From contig NZ_FORQ01000001.1 of the NCBI RefSeq assembly GCF_900114045.1, forward strand, positions 434,001 through 498,000: 64,000 nucleotides of DNA, in the 5' to 3' direction. The notes under the pieces were generated by a model that did not search any database, was not told the DNA's origin, and was given only the letters and a program-made list of their open reading frames with translations. This DNA is from Kaistella treverensis. GTDB lineage: Bacteria; Bacteroidota; Bacteroidia; Flavobacteriales; Weeksellaceae. Numbering within the stretch: the stretch's first letter is position 1; each line of letters begins with the position of its first letter. Shown here one piece after another: positions 34,684 through 42,601 of the stretch. The position numbers and the translations under genes are program-made.

Positions 34684-35451
34684 CTAGCCTTTTCGAACTA
34701 TTGGAAGAATTTCGTTTTCTAAAAGACCGAATTTTTTCCGGTCATTTGGGCTGAATTTTTTGGAATAGTAATTTACATCTACAGAAAATCCGGTGTTTTC
34801 CAATCGCTGAAAATAGTCCATTCCGTACCAGCGTACGTGGTCGTACTGGCCAAAATGTTTCTGTCTTTCAGCTTTGTCGGTAATCGAAAAATCTTCGTAA
34901 GTTTTTTCTAAAGAGTTTTTTAACGGAACCTGAAAAATTCCCCAACCGCCTTTTTTCATCACCCGAAAAAGTTCGCTCATCGCCTGCGCATCTTTTTCGA
35001 TATGTTCCAAAACGTGGTTGCAAAAAATGACATCAAAACTCTCGTCTTCAAAAGGTAAATCTAAAATATCCGCTTTTACATCTACGATTGGTGAGAATAA
35101 ATCAGCGGAAATATAATCGAGATTTTTCAGTTTTTTAAATCTTCTTAGAAATTCCTGTTCCGGCGCAATGTGTAAAACTTTGTAATTTTTGGTGAAAAAC
35201 TCGGTTTCATTTTGTAGGTAAAGCCACATTTGCCGGTGTCGTTCCAGGCTTAAAGTTCCGGGTGAAAGCGCATTTTCACGCTGCTTTCCGTAACCGTAAG
35301 GCAAAAATTTCCGGTAAGATTTACCGTCGATTGGGTCCGTAAACCGGTCACCTTTAAAAATAAAATAAATGAAAGGGCGCAGCAAAATACTCAAATTGAT
35401 TAAAAGCGGTCTTGGAACTGTGTTGAGTAGAAATTTTGCTATTTTTTTCAT
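34684..35451 (-). CDS. Class I SAM-dependent methyltransferase
   Basis: 255 residues. SAM-binding region: KVLHIAPEQEFLRRF (a non-standard motif I), DYISADLFSP, and DLPFEDESFDVIFCNHVLEH (motif II to post II), then MKKGGWGIFQVPL. The family name is safe but the substrate is unknown; the N-terminal about 45 residues are hydrophobic and basic (LLINLSILLRPFIYFIF), suggesting membrane attachment and perhaps a lipid or quinone substrate. Its start overlaps the map stop (TAATG), so it is translationally coupled to map. Confidence 0.83.
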   Translation of the reverse strand: MKKIAKFLLNTVPRPLLINLSILLRPFIYFIFKGDRFTDPIDGKSYRKFLPYGYGKQRENALSPGTLSLERHRQMWLYLQNETEFFTKNYKVLHIAPEQEFLRRFKKLKNLDYISADLFSPIVDVKADILDLPFEDESFDVIFCNHVLEHIEKDAQAMSELFRVMKKGGWGIFQVPLKNSLEKTYEDFSITDKAERQKHFGQYDHVRWYGMDYFQRLENTGFSVDVNYYSKKFSPNDRKKFGLLENEILPIVRKG

Positions 35452-36260
35452 TAAAAATCCATTGTAAATGGTTTTTCCTCATCGCTTACTATTCCCAGCG
35501 CTTCGTAGATATATCGGTAAGTTGAAAGTAAAACGGGTTTCCCGGCAATGATGCAAACGTCGTGTTCGAAATGTGCTGATGGTGAATTATCCTTTGAAGT
35601 TACCGTCCAGCCGTCGCTGTGAAATTTCACCTTTTCTGTACCTAAATTTACCATCGGTTCAATCGCGAGTACGATACCGTCTTTCAAAACTTTACCGCTG
35701 CCTTTTCGTCCGTAATTTGGCACTTGCGGATCTTCGTGCATTTTTCTACCAAGTCCGTGACCAACCAGTTCGCGCACGACACCGTAACCGTGAGCTTCAC
35801 AGTAGGTTTGAATGGCGTTTGAAATGTCTCCAACTCTTTTACCACGAACGCATTGTTCGATTCCCTTGTACAGAGATTCTTTGGTAACTTTCAGTAATTT
35901 TTCGGTTTCCGGCGCAATATTTCCCACTCCAAATGAATAAGCGTGGTCGCCGTAAAAACCATTCATATAAACACCACAATCTACCGACAAAATATCGCCT
36001 TCTTCTAGCGGTTTTTCGTTTGGTATGCCGTGAACAACTTCGGCATTTGGTGATATACAAAGGTTTTTCGGGAAACCGTACATTCCTAAAAATGCCGGTT
36101 CGCCGCCGTGGTCGCGGATAAATTCGCCTCCTAAATTATCGAGGTGTAAAGTGGAAACTCCGGGCTTGATTTCTTTTGCAAGCATACCCAAAGTTTTGGA
36201 AACCAATTGCGCGCTTTCGCGCATCAAGCGGAGTTCTTCTATGGTTTTTAATTGTATCAA
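35451..36260 (-). CDS. map: Type I methionine aminopeptidase
   Basis: Removes the initiator Met from nascent proteins. 269 residues. All five metal ligands are present: Asp94 and Asp105 (SVDCGVYMNGFYGDHA), His168 (VGHGLGRKMHEDP), Glu201 (AIEPMV) and Glu232 (HFEHDV). The start is TTG at 36260; the N-terminus MIQLKTIEELRLMRESA matches relatives, and an ATG start would cut 12 conserved residues. The stop overlaps the start of the methyltransferase gene by one base. Located 34 bases from the HAD phosphatase gene on the same strand. Confidence 0.94.
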   Translation of the reverse strand: MIQLKTIEELRLMRESAQLVSKTLGMLAKEIKPGVSTLHLDNLGGEFIRDHGGEPAFLGMYGFPKNLCISPNAEVVHGIPNEKPLEEGDILSVDCGVYMNGFYGDHAYSFGVGNIAPETEKLLKVTKESLYKGIEQCVRGKRVGDISNAIQTYCEAHGYGVVRELVGHGLGRKMHEDPQVPNYGRKGSGKVLKDGIVLAIEPMVNLGTEKVKFHSDGWTVTSKDNSPSAHFEHDVCIIAGKPVLLSTYRYIYEALGIVSDEEKPFTMDF

Positions 36261-36294
36261 AGCGTAAAAATATGTGAAAAAAGCAGGATATTTT

Positions 36295-36726
36295 TTACCA
36301 GAATAATCCTTTCTTTTTTTCTTTTTTAATTTTAGAATAAGGCAAAACTTCTCTGCCTTCTACCCGAAATTCAATTCTTTCGGTGATGATGTTGTAGATT
36401 TCGCCCCAACCCGGAAAACCACCAAGATTTCGGTCATCGATAAACAAATCAGCATCAATTTTTCGTGAAGCCTGACTGTTATCAAAAATTTCACCTTCAA
36501 AGCTGGAATTTACCGCATAAAATTCAACACCATTTTTTTTGCAAAATTCTACCGCTTCATCGAGCGTTTTTCCGTGGCGAAAAGTCCACAAAATTAAGCG
36601 GTGACCGTCCGACTGCAATTTTTTCAGCGTTTCAAAAGCAAATATTTTCGGTTTTCCAATTCCGGGATATGCATCATCGACAATGGTTCCGTCAAAATCA
36701 ATCGCTAATTTCTTGCTGTTGGTCAT
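36295..36726 (-). CDS. BT0820-type HAD phosphatase
   Basis: 143-residue haloacid dehalogenase-fold protein of the BT0820 type. Motif I is AIDFDGTIVDD (Asp10 nucleophile, Asp12), motif II ILWTFRHG with Thr, motif IV ADLFIDDRNLGG with the metal-binding Asp pair. No cap domain is present, so it may act on large substrates such as phosphoproteins or sugar polymers; this is inference. It has its own -7 box and is followed by map and the methyltransferase on the same strand, possibly one operon. Confidence 0.85.
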   Translation of the reverse strand: MTNSKKLAIDFDGTIVDDAYPGIGKPKIFAFETLKKLQSDGHRLILWTFRHGKTLDEAVEFCKKNGVEFYAVNSSFEGEIFDNSQASRKIDADLFIDDRNLGGFPGWGEIYNIITERIEFRVEGREVLPYSKIKKEKKKGLFW

Positions 36727-36747
36727 TATATTTAAATTTCAGAATTG

Positions 36748-36755
36748 CAAAGGTA
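36748..36755 (-). promoter_or_regulatory. HAD phosphatase promoter -7 box
   Basis: TACCTTTG on the minus strand, 21 bases before the ATG at 36726. Confidence 0.5.
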
Positions 36756-36786
36756 CTAAATTTCGGTTCTTTATGAAAAAGTAAAA

Positions 36787-36818
36787 AAATAATGCAGGAT
36801 TTAATTCCTGCATTATTT
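36787..36818 (-). terminator. Desaturase gene terminator
   Basis: Perfect 13-bp stem AAATAATGCAGGA / TCCTGCATTATTT with a 6-base loop; on the minus strand T residues follow. Confidence 0.85.
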
Positions 36819-36835
36819 AGTAAAAACGAAAAATC

Positions 36836-37813
36836 TTACGATTTAACCCACTTAAATTGATATTCTAAATCCGGTGTTGCAATTCTGTCGGTAATTCTTT
36901 GAAGTCTTGAAGGTAATTTCACCAAATATTCCTGCGCTTTTTGGGCTTTTTCTGTCAGGTTTGAAAGGTGCTCGATTTTCCATTCGTCCAAAAGGTCACT
37001 TAAAATATTGATGTAATCCTGACCGGTATAAACCATTGCTCGCTGTGCTGCATCTGAGAAATGATCCCAAAGCTCACCTGCCGTCTGGCCCGATTCGCGC
37101 ATCAAATGTGCAGGCATAACAATTTTTTTGCGCATCATATCTTCAAAAGCCAGCATCATTTCGGAAGGATCGAGTTCGAAAATTTTGGTAACAAAATGTT
37201 TGTAGGCTTTCGCGTGTCGAGCTTCGTCAGCAGCGATTACACCACACATCCGTGAAAGTTTGGTGTTTCCGGACTGTTTTGCTAAGGAACCTACTCTACG
37301 GTGAGAAATATTTGTAGCAGTTTCCTGAAAGCTTGTATAAACAAAATTTCTGTAAGGATCCATGGTTGTGCCAATGTCAAAACCATCCTGAATTAAATAT
37401 TGGGTGGTGATTTCCACCTCGCGCATATTTACGCGGCCGCAGAGGTAAAGATATTTGTTTAAAAGGTCGCCGTGGCGGTTTTCTTCTGCGGTCCAGCTGC
37501 GCACCCATTGCGCCCAGCCACTTCTTTCCTCCACACCAACGCCATCTACACCCATTAACCAGGATTCGTAGCTTGGCAGCGCTTCTTCGGTAATACAGTC
37601 ACCAATTAAAGTAACGAAAAGATCGTAACCCATTTCCCGCGCGTAGGTTTGCAGTTCTTCCACATCATATTTAAAACTGTCTGCACTTGGATCTGGCAGA
37701 AAATCGGTAGGTTGCCAAATTTTTTCTACGGGAGTCAGGTAAGAGGAAATAAAATTGTCCACATCTTTCCCTAAAGTTCTCATTACCTCGATTCTCACTA
37801 ATTTATCGTACAT
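36836..37813 (-). CDS. Acyl-ACP desaturase
   Basis: Soluble di-iron fatty acid desaturase related to plant stearoyl-ACP delta-9 desaturase; adds a double bond to acyl-ACP to control membrane fluidity. 325 residues. Iron ligands: EENRHG (Glu111, His114) and DEARH (Glu197, His200), with FQETAT (Glu164) between. No transit peptide or membrane helix. It is monocistronic with a promoter box and a 21-base palindrome upstream (37901-37921) that could be an operator, as expected for a temperature- or lipid-regulated gene; the operator idea is inference. Confidence 0.93.
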   Translation of the reverse strand: MYDKLVRIEVMRTLGKDVDNFISSYLTPVEKIWQPTDFLPDPSADSFKYDVEELQTYAREMGYDLFVTLIGDCITEEALPSYESWLMGVDGVGVEERSGWAQWVRSWTAEENRHGDLLNKYLYLCGRVNMREVEITTQYLIQDGFDIGTTMDPYRNFVYTSFQETATNISHRRVGSLAKQSGNTKLSRMCGVIAADEARHAKAYKHFVTKIFELDPSEMMLAFEDMMRKKIVMPAHLMRESGQTAGELWDHFSDAAQRAMVYTGQDYINILSDLLDEWKIEHLSNLTEKAQKAQEYLVKLPSRLQRITDRIATPDLEYQFKWVKS

Positions 37814-37837
37814 TTTCTGCCTATTTTTTATAATTTA

Positions 37838-37845
37838 CAAATATA
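37838..37845 (-). promoter_or_regulatory. Desaturase promoter -7 box
   Basis: TATATTTG on the minus strand, 24 bases before the desaturase ATG. No clear -33 box. Confidence 0.5.
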
Positions 37846-37900
37846 AATTAAAATTATTATTTACTGCATAACGCATTTAATAATTAAAAATTATCCGAAT

Positions 37901-37921
37901 TAATTGATTAATAATCAATTA
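37901..37921. promoter_or_regulatory. Possible operator palindrome upstream of the desaturase
   Basis: TAATTGATT, 3 bases, AATCAATTA: a perfect 9-bp inverted repeat about 55-75 bases upstream of the desaturase -7 box. No G-C rich stem or U-run, so it looks more like a protein-binding site than a terminator. Confidence 0.4.
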
Positions 37922-37967
37922 TAATTCTTTTTTGCTAGCAATTACCTCTCCAAAATTTAGATTTAGT

Positions 37968-39497
37968 TTATTCCACCAAAATATCGCCAGTCATCACCTC
38001 GGGAATTGGTACACCCATTACTTTTAAAATACTCGGTGCTATATCGCCTAATTTTCCGGGTTTTAATTGCCACGTTTTGTCTTTGTCCATTACAATTAGC
38101 GGAACTAAATTCGTCGAATGCTGCGTGTTTGGTGAACCGTCATCATTCATCATTACATCGGAGTTCCCGTGATCAGCCAGAATAAAAACCGCGTAACCAT
38201 GTTCATAAGCTGCAGTCGCTACTTTTTGGATGCATTGGTCAACGGTTTCAGCAGCTTTTACTGCCGCATCAAAAACGCCGGTGTGGCCGACCATATCCGC
38301 ATTTGCAAAATTTAAGCAAATAAAATCGGCAGTTTCGTTTTCAATTTCAGGCAATATTTTTTCGGTGATGTCAAAAGCAGACATTTCAGGTTTAAAATCG
38401 TAAGTCGGAACTTCCTTCGGACTTGGACAAAGCAAACGTCTTTCACCATCAAAAACATCTTCGCGTCCTCCGGAAAAAAAGAAGGTTACATGCGGATATT
38501 TTTCAGTTTCAGCTACACGTATTTGCGTGCGGCCGTTTTTTGCCAAAACCTCGCCCATGGTTTCCTGCAAAACATCTTCGTTGAAAACTACTTTTACATT
38601 TTTAAAATCTTTATCATAATTCGTCATTGTTACGTAATAAAGATTCAGCGGGTGCATTCCGTACTCTGAAAATTCCTCCTGGGAAAGCGCCTGCGTAATT
38701 TCGCGTCCGCGGTCTGTACGGAAATTGAAGCAGAAAACCACGTCGTCCTGCCCTATTTTTGTCATTGGCAAATTTCCGTCGCGCAAAGCGATAATCGGTT
38801 TCAAAAATTCATCGGTGATTCCATTTTGGTAAGAGGTTTCTATGGTTTGCAGCACATCTAAACTTGGTTCGCCAATGCATTTCACCATCGCGTCGTAGGC
38901 TAATTTTACGCGTTCCCATCTTTTATCACGGTCCATCGCGTAATATCTGCCGATAACGGTCGCAAGTTTACCGGTCGTCAGGTTCATGTGATGTATTAAA
39001 TCTTCCAGAAAACCTTTGCCCGAATGAGGATCGCAGTCGCGGCCGTCGGTAAAAGCATGTACGTAAACATTGTTATCCAAGCCAAATTCATGCGCTGCGG
39101 TTAATAATCCTTTTAAATGATTGATGTGCGAATGCACGCCACCATCAGAAACAAGGCCGATAAAATGTACCTGCTTTTTGTGTTCAGCCGCGTATTCAAA
39201 AGCGCGGGTGATTACATTTTCTTTTCCAAGTGTGGCGTTTTCCACCGCCATATTCAGCTTCACAAGATTTTGGTAAACTACGCGTCCTGCGCCAAGATTC
39301 ATGTGACCAACTTCCGAATTTCCCATCTGTCCGAACGGCAGACCCACCGCAATACCACTGGCTTCAAGCGTCGTGTGCGGAAAATTTTCGTAGCACGAAT
39401 CGATAAATGGTGTGTTTGCTTGTGCGATGGCGGAAATTTTGGGATCGGTGCCTAAACCCCAACCGTCTAAAATTGCTAAAATTGCTTTTTTTGACAT
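37968..39497 (-). CDS. gpmI: 2,3-bisphosphoglycerate-independent phosphoglycerate mutase
   Basis: Dimanganese glycolytic enzyme interconverting 3- and 2-phosphoglycerate. 509 residues, normal length. Opening AILDGWGLG carries the first metal Asp; the phosphoserine is Ser61 in GQMGNSEVGHMNLGAGR. HAFTDGRDCDPHSG, IGRYYAMDRDKRW and ADHGNSDVM with the late metal His are all present. Monocistronic, with a -7 box TAAATTTG (39521-39528). Confidence 0.96.
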   Translation of the reverse strand: MSKKAILAILDGWGLGTDPKISAIAQANTPFIDSCYENFPHTTLEASGIAVGLPFGQMGNSEVGHMNLGAGRVVYQNLVKLNMAVENATLGKENVITRAFEYAAEHKKQVHFIGLVSDGGVHSHINHLKGLLTAAHEFGLDNNVYVHAFTDGRDCDPHSGKGFLEDLIHHMNLTTGKLATVIGRYYAMDRDKRWERVKLAYDAMVKCIGEPSLDVLQTIETSYQNGITDEFLKPIIALRDGNLPMTKIGQDDVVFCFNFRTDRGREITQALSQEEFSEYGMHPLNLYYVTMTNYDKDFKNVKVVFNEDVLQETMGEVLAKNGRTQIRVAETEKYPHVTFFFSGGREDVFDGERRLLCPSPKEVPTYDFKPEMSAFDITEKILPEIENETADFICLNFANADMVGHTGVFDAAVKAAETVDQCIQKVATAAYEHGYAVFILADHGNSDVMMNDDGSPNTQHSTNLVPLIVMDKDKTWQLKPGKLGDIAPSILKVMGVPIPEVMTGDILVE

Positions 39498-39520
39498 GGA
39501 AATAAATTATTGTTGAATTA

Positions 39521-39528
39521 CAAATTTA
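39521..39528 (-). promoter_or_regulatory. gpmI promoter -7 box
   Basis: TAAATTTG on the minus strand, 23 bases before the ATG; a TTTTTC 20 bases further upstream is close to the -33 consensus. Confidence 0.55.
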
Positions 39529-39592
39529 GTGATTTGAGCTGCGTTACCGAAAAATTCAGTGCTATTTTGGCAAATTTTTCAGATTTAGCTTT

Positions 39593-40108
39593 TTACAGTT
39601 TTTTTTCAAAAGCTTTTCTCGCCGAACCGCGGAAATAAACTTCACCGCGATACCTGTAATTAAGTTTTTCGAAAACCCGAAGCATTCCTATGTTATCGAA
39701 AATGGTATCAACGCGGATGCTTTCAATTCCTTTTTCAATAACCAGTTTTTCTATCAGCCGGAAAATTTCCGTCGCAATGCCTTTTTTTAAAAAATCTGAA
39801 CCTACTGCTACACGATGAATTACGGCATAAGGCGGCGTGTTTTCCCAGGTTTTGAGTACTTCGTATTCTGGTTCAAGATCGAAAAATAGGGCTGCATAAC
39901 CGGCAATTTTTTCATTTAAAATAAAAACATAACCATGGTTTTCGGCAACGTCTTTGCGCACGATTTCCTCGTTGGGATAACCGTCCTGCCATTGTGGGCT
40001 TCCATCTTCCCGTCGCCGGGCAATAGCCTGTTGTAATATTTTCCAGATTTCCGGAATATCGTTTGTTAGTGCGGGTCGAATTTTTAAATTTTTTTTGTTT
40101 TGAATCAT
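39593..40108 (-). CDS. GNAT family N-acetyltransferase
   Basis: 171-residue acetyl-CoA dependent acetyltransferase. Starts IRPALTNDIPEIWKILQQA; acetyl-CoA binding region VIHRVAVGSDFLKKGIATEIF (motif A) and a C-terminal FEKLNYRYRGEVYF are typical of the RimI-like group. Substrate not evident. A GTG at 40126 would add 6 residues, but it lies inside the -7 box, so the ATG at 40108 is the start. Divergent from the sirtuin gene, 78 bases apart; an acetyltransferase facing a deacylase is suggestive but not proof of a functional pair. Confidence 0.88.
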   Translation of the reverse strand: MIQNKKNLKIRPALTNDIPEIWKILQQAIARRREDGSPQWQDGYPNEEIVRKDVAENHGYVFILNEKIAGYAALFFDLEPEYEVLKTWENTPPYAVIHRVAVGSDFLKKGIATEIFRLIEKLVIEKGIESIRVDTIFDNIGMLRVFEKLNYRYRGEVYFRGSARKAFEKKL

Positions 40109-40125
40109 GGTTTGCAGAAGTACCA

Positions 40126-40133
40126 CAAAGTTA
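40126..40133 (-). promoter_or_regulatory. GNAT gene promoter -7 box
   Basis: TAACTTTG on the minus strand, 17 bases before the ATG at 40108; covers the rejected GTG start. Confidence 0.55.
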
Positions 40134-40186
40134 AAAAAGATTTTTTTGCCGTTAAACAGGCATTTTTTTATAATTTCGATTTTTAA

Positions 40187-40879
40187 ATGAAAAAGGTGAA
40201 AAGAAAATTAGTGGTCTTATCGGGTGCCGGGATTTCAGCAGAAAGTGGCGTTAAAACTTTTCGCGATTCCAATGGTTTATGGGAAGAACACCGCGTGGAA
40301 GATGTTGCGAGCCCCGAAGGTTTCGCGCGAAATCCGCAATTGGTCCTGGATTTTTACAATGCGAGGCGCCGGCAACTTTTGGAAGTGAAGCCAAACAGAG
40401 CACATGAAATTTTAGCAGAATTAGAAAAGGATTTTGAGGTAAATATCATCACTCAAAATGTTGATGATCTCCATGAACGCGCGGGTTCAACTCATGTTTT
40501 GCACCTTCACGGTGAACTGAAAAAAGCGCGGCCCGTAAATTCCTATTCGGGAATAATTCCGTGGGAAAAAGATTTGAATGTCGGAGATTTAAGCGAAAAC
40601 GGACAACAATTACGGCCGCATATCGTGTGGTTTGGTGAAATGGTGCCCGAAATGGAAAAAGCAGAAAAACTGGTCCAGCAGGCGGAAATTTTTCTGGTAA
40701 TCGGCACGTCGTTAAATGTTTATCCGGCCGCGGGATTGCTTTATGACGTTTCACCAGACTGCGGAATTTACGTCATTGATCCGGAAATTCCGAGGAGTTT
40801 GGGTGGAAATTTTCATTTTTACCAAACGACCGCAACGGAAGGAATGGCGCTGTTGCAAAAAAAACTTTTAGAATTATAA
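40187..40879 (+). CDS. Sirtuin NAD-dependent deacylase without zinc cysteines
   Basis: 230 residues, Sir2 class III (CobB/SIRT5-like). NAD-binding motifs LSGAGISAESGVKTFRD (11-27), ITQNVDDLHERAG and the catalytic His in HLHGEL are present, as is LRPHIVWFGEMVPEM. Tyr57-x-x-Arg60 (FYNARRR) is the pair that favours succinyl and malonyl lysine in SIRT5 and CobB. The small zinc domain is reduced: between HGEL and LRPH there is no cysteine where four are usual. Related Bacteroidota sirtuins also seem to lack them. Start at 40187 has a TAATTTCG box 8 bases upstream. Confidence 0.9.
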   Translation: MKKVKRKLVVLSGAGISAESGVKTFRDSNGLWEEHRVEDVASPEGFARNPQLVLDFYNARRRQLLEVKPNRAHEILAELEKDFEVNIITQNVDDLHERAGSTHVLHLHGELKKARPVNSYSGIIPWEKDLNVGDLSENGQQLRPHIVWFGEMVPEMEKAEKLVQQAEIFLVIGTSLNVYPAAGLLYDVSPDCGIYVIDPEIPRSLGGNFHFYQTTATEGMALLQKKLLEL

Positions 40880-40909
40880 AATTTTTTTCAAAAGGTTTTA
40901 AAGAAATAA

Positions 40910-40930
40910 GAGCCGGCTAAAAACCGGCTC
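40910..40930. terminator. Hairpin after the sirtuin gene
   Basis: GAGCCGG / CCGGCTC stem with a 7-base loop, 30 bases after the stop. The U-tract is weak on both strands, so termination strength is uncertain. Confidence 0.5.
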
Positions 40931-41017
40931 CTACTCATTTTTCATTATTTGTGTTCATATAATTAGGACAATAGTACAGCATTAAACAAGGCAAAAAAAG
41001 AGTGAAAACACCCATTT

Positions 41018-41662
41018 TTAATTTAGCTTGTGTTTAATAGCAAATAAAACAATTCCTACGCGCGACTTCACATTTAATTTCGCAAAGACGGAATCCCGGT
41101 AGCCGTCAACTGTTCTTGGGCTTACGCACATCTGTTCACCAATCTCCTTATAGGTTAACTCGGAACATGCATTTTTTATAAATTCAATTTCGCGTTCCTT
41201 AAGCGTTTCGCTTATTTCCTGCATCACTTTTTCTTCGGTCCGAATTTTCAGCAGGCTCTGTGTAACGATGTCGGTGTAAAAAATACCTTTTTCGTGCACA
41301 ATGTTAATAGCGTTGAAAAGAATATCCGGCGACATATCTTTCAGGAGATAACCTTTGGCACCTGCTTTCAGCATATTGATAATGGTGCTTTCGTTATCTT
41401 CCATCGTCAGCGCGATGACTTTAACCTGTGGATAATTTGCGGTAACTTCTGCCGTGGTTTCAACGCCGTTTTTTTTGGGCATATTAATGTCCATTAAAAC
41501 GACTTCGGGCATGTCATTCTGGTCTTTCAGCTTATTCAGGAAATCTTCACCATTGTAGCAGTTCATCACTACTTTAAAATCCGGACTAAGCGAAATCATG
41601 TTTTCCAATGCTTTGGAAACAAGCTGATGGTCATCAACAATAGCGACTTTAATCCGATCCAT
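41018..41662 (-). CDS. NarL/LuxR family response regulator
   Basis: 214 residues: receiver domain 1-125 with acidic pair Asp10/Asp11, phosphoacceptor Asp58 (VLMDINMPKKNG) and Lys in YLLKDM; then a LuxR-type HTH about 148-210 (LKEREIEFIKNACSELTYKEIGEQMCVSPRTVDGYRDSVFAKL, broken here for length). A complete, phosphorylatable regulator. No histidine kinase gene is adjacent, so it is an orphan. Divergent from yggS, with a TATATTTG box (41698-41705) 35 bases upstream. Confidence 0.9.
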   Translation of the reverse strand: MDRIKVAIVDDHQLVSKALENMISLSPDFKVVMNCYNGEDFLNKLKDQNDMPEVVLMDINMPKKNGVETTAEVTANYPQVKVIALTMEDNESTIINMLKAGAKGYLLKDMSPDILFNAINIVHEKGIFYTDIVTQSLLKIRTEEKVMQEISETLKEREIEFIKNACSELTYKEIGEQMCVSPRTVDGYRDSVFAKLNVKSRVGIVLFAIKHKLN

Positions 41663-41697
41663 GGATGTATTTTTTTAACAGGAAATCCTCTTTAAAA

Positions 41698-41705
41698 CAA
41701 ATATA
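41698..41705 (-). promoter_or_regulatory. Response regulator promoter -7 box
   Basis: TATATTTG on the minus strand, 35 bases before the ATG at 41662. Confidence 0.5.
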
Positions 41706-41780
41706 TCATTAATAATTATATAGAAATAGGTGAAATCACCCAAATTGCAAAAACTGTTAAATCTCATATATAGCTGTTGC

Positions 41781-41812
41781 TTTGCAATTCCGGGGGAAAA
41801 AGGGTAAATTTG
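41781..41812 (+). promoter_or_regulatory. yggS promoter
   Basis: TTTG (41781-41784), 20-base spacer, TAAATTTG (41805-41812), 40 bases before the ATG. Both boxes match the Bacteroidota consensus. Confidence 0.72.
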
Positions 41813-41852
41813 AAGAATTATTTAACGCATTCTTTAAAGTAATTTTACCAAA

Positions 41853-42527
41853 ATGACGGAGCAACCAGCCGGTATCGAAACTAATTATTCCAATATCGTA
41901 AAAGATTTGCCACAAAAGGTACAACTGGTCGCAGTTTCCAAAACCTATGATGCAGTAACGATTGAGCGCGTTTATAACTTAGGACACCGCGTTTTCGGGG
42001 AAAATAAAGTGCAGGAACTTGTACAGAAATATAATGAGTTACCAAAAGATATTCACTGGCATCTGATCGGGCATTTGCAGACGAATAAGGTAAAATATAT
42101 TGCGGAATTTATCGACACCATTCAAAGTGTAGATTCGCGAAAAATTCTGAAAGAAATTGATAAACAGGCTGAAAAGTATAACCGAAAAATAAAGGTCTTA
42201 TTGCAGGTAAAAATTGCTGAGGAAGACACGAAATATGGTCTTGAACCTTTCGAAGCTAAAGAAATTTTCTCTGAATATCTGAACGGAAATTATCCTAATA
42301 TCGAAATAAACGGTCTCATGGGAATGGCAACTTTTACGGATAATGAAGCTCAGGTTCGAAATGAGTTTGCGCTGTTGAAAAAACTTTTCGATGAACTGTA
42401 CGCGCAAAAACCACTTTCTATACTGTCGATGGGAATGAGCAATGATTATAAACTCGCGATTGAATGTGGCGCAACATCGGTGCGCATCGGTTCTGCAATT
42501 TTTGGCAGCCGAAACCCAGAAAATTAG
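41853..42527 (+). CDS. YggS family PLP homeostasis protein
   Basis: 224-residue PLP-binding protein (PLPBP/YggS) that buffers pyridoxal phosphate and affects amino and keto acid balance; no catalytic reaction is established. PLP lysine in VQLVAVSKTYDA (about Lys29), then FGENKVQEL, HWHLIGHLQTNKVKYI, IQSVDS, LLQVKIAEEDTKYGL, GLMGMATF and LSMGMSNDYKLAIECG, RIGSAIFG: every block of the family. The N-terminus could start slightly further in, but the ATG at 41853 is well placed behind the promoter. It is followed after 74 bases by the sigma54-type regulator. Confidence 0.93.
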   Translation: MTEQPAGIETNYSNIVKDLPQKVQLVAVSKTYDAVTIERVYNLGHRVFGENKVQELVQKYNELPKDIHWHLIGHLQTNKVKYIAEFIDTIQSVDSRKILKEIDKQAEKYNRKIKVLLQVKIAEEDTKYGLEPFEAKEIFSEYLNGNYPNIEINGLMGMATFTDNEAQVRNEFALLKKLFDELYAQKPLSILSMGMSNDYKLAIECGATSVRIGSAIFGSRNPEN

Positions 42528-42601
42528 CTGTTTCGGGGTACGATTTTTGCTTGTAACCCAGCTACTATAATAACTTAAAAAAAATCCATAAAATTTTACT
42601 G

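Noticed and set aside
40187-40879. Sirtuin as a broken gene because of missing cysteines
   Set aside because: NAD-binding and catalytic motifs and length are intact, and similar cysteine-free forms appear typical of the phylum.
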